Virus record (IMG/VR): IMGVR_UViG_3300027861_000018 | Coordinates: 22,269-86,268 of that record | Strand: one strand, 5' to 3' | DNA: 64,000 nucleotides | Source of the DNA: a virus | Shown here: positions 61,029 to 64,000 of the stretch, piece after piece | Numbering within the stretch: the first letter of the stretch is position 1 | Layout of the letters: each line of letters opens with the position of its first letter | The notes under the pieces: model-generated | What the model was told of the DNA's origin: nothing | The model's input: only the letters and a program-made list of their open reading frames with translations | Database searches by the model: none | Program-made: the position numbers and the translations under genes

Positions 61029-61173
61029 GAGGTTTGAGAAAATACAGTTGCATCCTCATCAGTCCACACAACGCTCCCCCACCCTGGCCCCCACCAGCCC
61101 CAAATTGGCCAGTAGTGGGGGGTTGCCTGGGGTAATTGGCCATCACGCCCAAACCAGCATCCCGCCCAGCCCC

Positions 61174-61246
61174 CATCAATGGACCATCCACACATACTGG
61201 CAAGTCTGGAGGGTCGAGCTCATCAATGGACCATCCACACATACTG
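61174..61246. repeat. 26-bp direct repeat
   Basis: The segment that starts CATCAATGGACCATCCACAC is found at 61174-61199 and 61221-61246, identical over 26 bp. Confidence 0.8.
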
Positions 61247-61803
61247 ATCAGCAGATGGACCAATGTGGATTTGCGGGCGCTGGGCGCGGCAAGTCGGCCT
61301 AGTTGGCCAGCTACGGGGCGCAGCTAGCGCCGGTCAGGGGCGAGGTTGGGAGGAGCCGGCCGGCGCTCCCTAGCTGGGCACCTGCTTCGCCGATGAGGGC
61401 GGACGGCCCACCCTTATCCTCGGGATGATGGAGGCGGATGCCGATTGGAGCGCTTAGACGCTCCGGCGCTAGGCGCTGGAAGTGATGGGCGCTTGGGCGC
61501 TATGGCGCCATTGGGCGGCGTCTCGGAGGGCGCGCGCGGTTGGATGGCTGACGGATGGTGAAAGTGATGGGCGCTTGGGCGTGATGAGCGTTCGGGAGGT
61601 GATTGGCACTGGCGCACATGCCACATAGAACCCCAATCACGCCGCGCCAATCACCCCCAAACCATCATCTTCAACAATCGGGTTAGGGAGTCTTCAACCC
61701 GTCAACGGTCGCTCTCTTTGGGTCCTTACGCCCATTCCCTACCCAACTGGATAGGTACCAAGGGAGCCTACCTCGCAATGGCCTAGAGCCATCCCCTACC
61801 GCG

Positions 61804-61841
61804 CCCCTACCCTCTCCCTCTCCTCTTCCTCTCTCTTCCTC
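61804..61841. other. Polypyrimidine tract
   Basis: 38 bases with a single purine (CCCCTACCCTCTCCCTCTCC then more C/T). Such tracts can form triplex or H-DNA and are found at some origins. Confidence 0.6.
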
Positions 61842-62145
61842 GTTGCCTTCTCCAGTTACGCTTCTACCCTTTTCCTTCAATCCCTTCCATTGAATGGAGG
61901 TTAGGCAGCCTACCCCTTTGATCGCTTCTTTCTCGACTCGGGCCGTTGGATCGGTTTGTTCGGGGTTTCTCTTTCTCTCCTTTGATCCAGTTGGGGGAGG
62001 GTTGGGGCCGTTGAGGGGCTCCTCTTTCCTTACGAGGGCTTTCTAGGCATCCAGGGTGGAGGGGTTGTATCCTCGGGTGGATTGCTTAGGGGGATGCCTT
62101 CTAGCCCAGTTGGAGAGCGTTTCCATTGGGTGGGTCGAAGCCGGG

Positions 62146-62234
62146 GCGCTGAACGAATACGCCGCCGCGGCTATAGCGGCGCTGAACGAATACGCCGCCG
62201 CGGCTATAGCGGCGCTGAACGAATACGCCGCCGC
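62146..62234. repeat. 33-bp tandem repeat, 2.7 copies
   Basis: Unit starts GCGCTGAACGAATACGCCGC and recurs at 62146, 62179 and 62212. Each unit contains CGCCGC and GCGGCG arms around GGCTATA, so each can fold as a hairpin. Iteron-like spacing. Confidence 0.85.
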
Positions 62235-62286
62235 CTCGCCTCCCGTTGGTCGTTCGGGGTATGAGCTCGGGATTCTCTTGGGCGAA

Positions 62287-62316
62287 ACAGCAAAAGGCGC
62301 CCCCGGTTGGGGCGCC
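62287..62316 (-). terminator. Strong rho-independent terminator
   Basis: Minus strand GGCGCCCC, 5-base loop, GGGGCGCC followed by TTTTGCTGTTT. It lies about 55 bases after the stop of the 57-residue gene, ending the right-hand operon. Confidence 0.85.
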
Positions 62317-62369
62317 TCGTAGGTTCATAGGGGGGGGGTGAGCTCGGGATAGCCCAGGCGGTCCTGGGT

Positions 62370-62543
62370 CTATCGGGCAGCCAGCTCGGCTTCCATCCCG
62401 GCGAGCGCGAACCCAACGCGGTTGGCTTCGACCAACTTCATCCCGGCGAGGAGCGAATCCAACAGTTCATCTGTCACTTTGACGAGGTCAGTGAGGGCAT
62501 TGGTCTCGATATCGGCGTAGGCGTTGGTCGTTTCGGGGGTCAT
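62370..62543 (-). CDS. 57-residue helical protein
   Basis: MTPETTNAYADIETNALTDL then VKVTDELLDSLLAG and a C-terminal helix to AELAAR. ATG preceded by CTGGAGTACCG, the same ribosome site as its neighbours. No family recognised. Confidence 0.65.
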   Translation of the reverse strand: MTPETTNAYADIETNALTDLVKVTDELLDSLLAGMKLVEANRVGFALAGMEAELAAR

Positions 62544-62581
62544 CGGTACTCCAGAATGGTGGGTTGGGGCGGGATATGGCG

Positions 62582-62956
62582 TTAAGGGCGCGTCAGTCGG
62601 ACGACCTCAGCCCACTCCAATCGCTCGGCTTCCTCTTGGATATTGGTGAGCGGACTGGAGGAAGTGCTGCGGGTGCCGAGCGCGTTGGAAAGCGCGTAGG
62701 CGTGGAGCTGATCCATCGCCAGCTCTCTCGTATCTGCGATCAAATGTGCCTTTTCAACCCACCTGGCCGCGTCTCGCCAAACGCGCAATCTCGCGCTAGC
62801 GTCGACGGCAGCGCCGTGACGTCGAAGGATATCGGCGGGCCGAGCTTCATTATTGGCGATTGCGGCGGTGAGCTCCGCGGCAAAGGCGCTAATACGCCTG
62901 GTTGCGGTGGCAATTTCGGCCGATGCGCGAGCGTCGACGGCGTTGAAGATGGTCAT
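62582..62956 (-). CDS. Hypothetical early protein
   Basis: 124 residues, mostly helix, Ala/Arg-rich (ISAFAAELTAAIANNEARPA, DAARWVEKAHLIADTRELAM). ATG preceded by CTGGAGTACCAA, placed at the end of the duplicated leader cassette. No family recognised. Confidence 0.65.
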   Translation of the reverse strand: MTIFNAVDARASAEIATATRRISAFAAELTAAIANNEARPADILRRHGAAVDASARLRVWRDAARWVEKAHLIADTRELAMDQLHAYALSNALGTRSTSSSPLTNIQEEAERLEWAEVVRLTRP

Positions 62957-63116
62957 TTGGTACTCCAGTTGGGTCCGTCGGGTTCCCTCCCGACACTTCT
63001 AATCTAGTCAATTCCAAATTGGAAGGAAAGAAAAAAGATTGAGTAATTCCAAAAAAGATGGACCAATGCTTGGAAAGGGCCCAAGGCGGACTCCTTGGAG
63101 CCGAGCTCAAGCGCTT
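62956..63116. repeat. 161-bp perfect direct repeat, copy 1 (leader cassette)
   Basis: Identical to 63650-63810. On the minus strand it contains, in order: a CCAAGG/CCTTGG hairpin (63081-63098) that may end the previous transcript, a T-rich stretch, an inverted repeat TTCCAA/TTGGAA overlapping AT-rich TTGACTAGATTAGAAG, a GTCGGG/CCCGAC hairpin, and the CTGGAGTAC ribosome site of the next gene. It therefore looks like a terminator-promoter-leader unit. It also covers the last 10 bases of the 180-residue gene. Confidence 0.9.
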
Positions 63117-63649
63117 TCGAGATCTCCACCGATGATACGGTACTCGGTCCCGTTGGGGTGCTTGAAGTAGACCTCAACCATGTTGTCACCTCCGTCGGAG
63201 TAGTGCTTCAGGATCCCAAGCTTCTTGGCTCCCTTGATAGCAGGGCCGAGCTCCTTCTCCAGATCCTTCTTCTCCTGCTGCAGGTCCTGGATGCGCTCGT
63301 CGATGCTCGCGAGATCCTCGAACTTGCTGGAGGAGTCCCAACCGGTGCCATCTCTCCCGGTCGCCTCGTACATGGCATTCAGGACCTCGTCCGCTTCCAT
63401 GGCCTCCTTGAGAGTCATGGACTTGTCCTTGAGAACAGTCGATCTCCGGGCTTCCAGAGAGACGAGCACCTTGTCCTTCGGATCGAGAGAGCCGTAGTTC
63501 GGGGCTGCCAAGGCCGCCGCAGTTACGGCCGCAACAAGCTCACTTTTCTTGATTCCTCGGGTCGCGATTCCGAGGTCGCGGGCAACGGCGCGGAGGCCGT
63601 CGGCGCCGTTCATCTTGAGGCCGGCGAAGTCGATTGCGAGGGTAGTCAT
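63107..63649 (-). CDS. SAP/Rho-N-like and coiled-coil early protein
   Basis: 180 residues. Residues 12-45 (KMNGADGLRAVARDLGI, RGIKKSELVAAVTAAAL) resemble a SAP or Rho-N helix pair that binds nucleic acid. A coiled coil follows at about 110-145 (ASIDERIQDLQQEKKDLEKE), then a beta-rich end (MVEVYFKHPNGTEYRIIGGD). Flanked by the two 161-bp repeat copies. Possible nucleoid-binding or host-control factor. Confidence 0.7.
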   Translation of the reverse strand: MTTLAIDFAGLKMNGADGLRAVARDLGIATRGIKKSELVAAVTAAALAAPNYGSLDPKDKVLVSLEARRSTVLKDKSMTLKEAMEADEVLNAMYEATGRDGTGWDSSSKFEDLASIDERIQDLQQEKKDLEKELGPAIKGAKKLGILKHYSDGGDNMVEVYFKHPNGTEYRIIGGDLESA

Positions 63650-63810
63650 TTTGGTACTCCAGTTGGGTCCGTCGGGTTCCCTCCCGACACTTCTAATCTA
63701 GTCAATTCCAAATTGGAAGGAAAGAAAAAAGATTGAGTAATTCCAAAAAAGATGGACCAATGCTTGGAAAGGGCCCAAGGCGGACTCCTTGGAGCCGAGC
63801 TCAAGCGCTT
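63650..63810. repeat. 161-bp perfect direct repeat, copy 2 (leader cassette)
   Basis: Exact copy of 62956-63116, spaced by 694 bp. Serves as leader for the 180-residue gene. Confidence 0.9.
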
Positions 63811-64000
63811 AGCGCCCATCCCGGCTAGCGCGACTTGGCCAATCCCTCATCTCTCGGGCTGTTACTAGCCATCCAGAGTGGGTTGGTGGATAGGGGGGGT
63901 GGAAGGTTGGGCCGGGTGCCCTACGCCCACCAACGAGCACGCTCCTTTCCTGCCCTCCGTGCGCGGAACCCTGCGGAACCCTGCGGAACCCTGTGAAGTC
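63811..64000. other. Right edge without a supported gene
   Basis: GC-rich sequence with a perfect 10-bp tandem repeat GCGGAACCCT, three units, at 63963-63992. No convincing gene or promoter is visible before the window ends. Confidence 0.5.

Larger units (their letters stand above)
60293..62286. other. Repeat-rich apparently noncoding region
   Basis: About 2 kb with no convincing gene. It includes 9-bp and larger tandem repeats, a 35-bp tandem pair, a 26-bp direct repeat, a polypyrimidine tract and a 33-bp tandem array. Open frames here are repetitive (His/Asn-rich or Gly/Arg-rich). It may be a replication origin, packaging region or recombination zone. Confidence 0.6.

Noticed and set aside
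60851-61246. Possible CRISPR array
   Set aside because: Repeats are short tandem or paired copies without regular unique spacers.
60505-61263. His/Asn-repeat open frame of 252 codons, minus strand
   Set aside because: The repeats come directly from the tandem 9-bp DNA repeat, with no ribosome site or conserved domain; noncoding is more likely.
61683-61880. Glu/Gly/Arg-rich frame of 65 codons, minus strand
   Set aside because: Read through the polypurine tract from a TTG start; sequence composition explains it.
62056-62322. Plus-strand frame with ALNEYAAAAIA repeats
   Set aside because: Generated by the 33-bp tandem repeat, opposite to all other genes and overlapping a terminator.
1-64000. 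tRNA genes
   Set aside because: No cloverleaf with a recognisable T-arm and acceptor stem was found by eye; a dedicated scan could still find one.

Overview
The window is part of the genome of a contractile-tailed (myovirus-type) double-stranded DNA phage. A complete virion gene set is present: terminase, portal, capsid protease, major capsid protein, sheath, tube, frameshifted tail chaperone, tape measure, baseplate hub, spike, wedge and fibre genes. Lysis and replication genes follow. No integrase, tRNA gene or CRISPR array was seen. Every gene I accept lies on the minus strand, so the genome reads from high to low coordinates. The DNA is GC-rich by eye. The host cannot be named. The left edge cuts a DNA polymerase III alpha gene, so the genome continues to the left.

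Read right to left, the layout is as follows. (a) 63.8-53.7 kb: small, mostly unrecognised genes typical of an early region, with two copies of a promoter-like module, several rho-independent terminators, a 161-bp perfectly duplicated leader cassette, and about 2 kb of repeat-rich apparently noncoding DNA (60.3-62.3 kb). Three neighbouring small genes share an N-terminal LDDLRNRF tag. (b) 53.2-35.0 kb: packaging and head genes, then connector, sheath and tube. (c) 34.9-20.4 kb: tail chaperone pair with a -1 slippery site, tape measure, LysM protein, hub (gpD-like), spike (gpV-like), gp25-like, gpJ-like and gpI-like wedge proteins, and a long beta-helix fibre. (d) 20.0-18.6 kb: amidase endolysin and an XhlA-like holin candidate. 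(e) 18.5-12.9 kb: replication block with an SF2 helicase, a putative initiator, DnaC-like loader, DnaB-like helicase and DnaG-like primase. (f) 12.8-9.3 kb: a MoxR/CobS-like AAA+ ATPase and a CobT-like VWA protein. (g) 9.3-1 kb: a sigma-factor-like protein, then a translationally coupled nucleotide-metabolism run (Cys-rich unknown, FAD oxidoreductase, small membrane protein, dUTPase/MazG-HAD fusion, ThyX-like enzyme, class III aminotransferase, dNMP-kinase-like P-loop protein) leading into DnaE.

The most interesting hypothesis is that region (g) makes an unusual thymidine derivative. It combines a ThyX-like enzyme with a split signature motif, a PLP aminotransferase, an FAD enzyme, a P-loop kinase and a dUTPase-phosphatase fusion, all co-transcribed with the polymerase. 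This is inference from gene content. Other notable items are the phage CobS/CobT-like pair with a Ros/MucR-like zinc finger, a three-times repeated 32-residue Leu-Pro protein in the baseplate cluster, the LDDLRNRF tag family, and the duplicated leader cassette.
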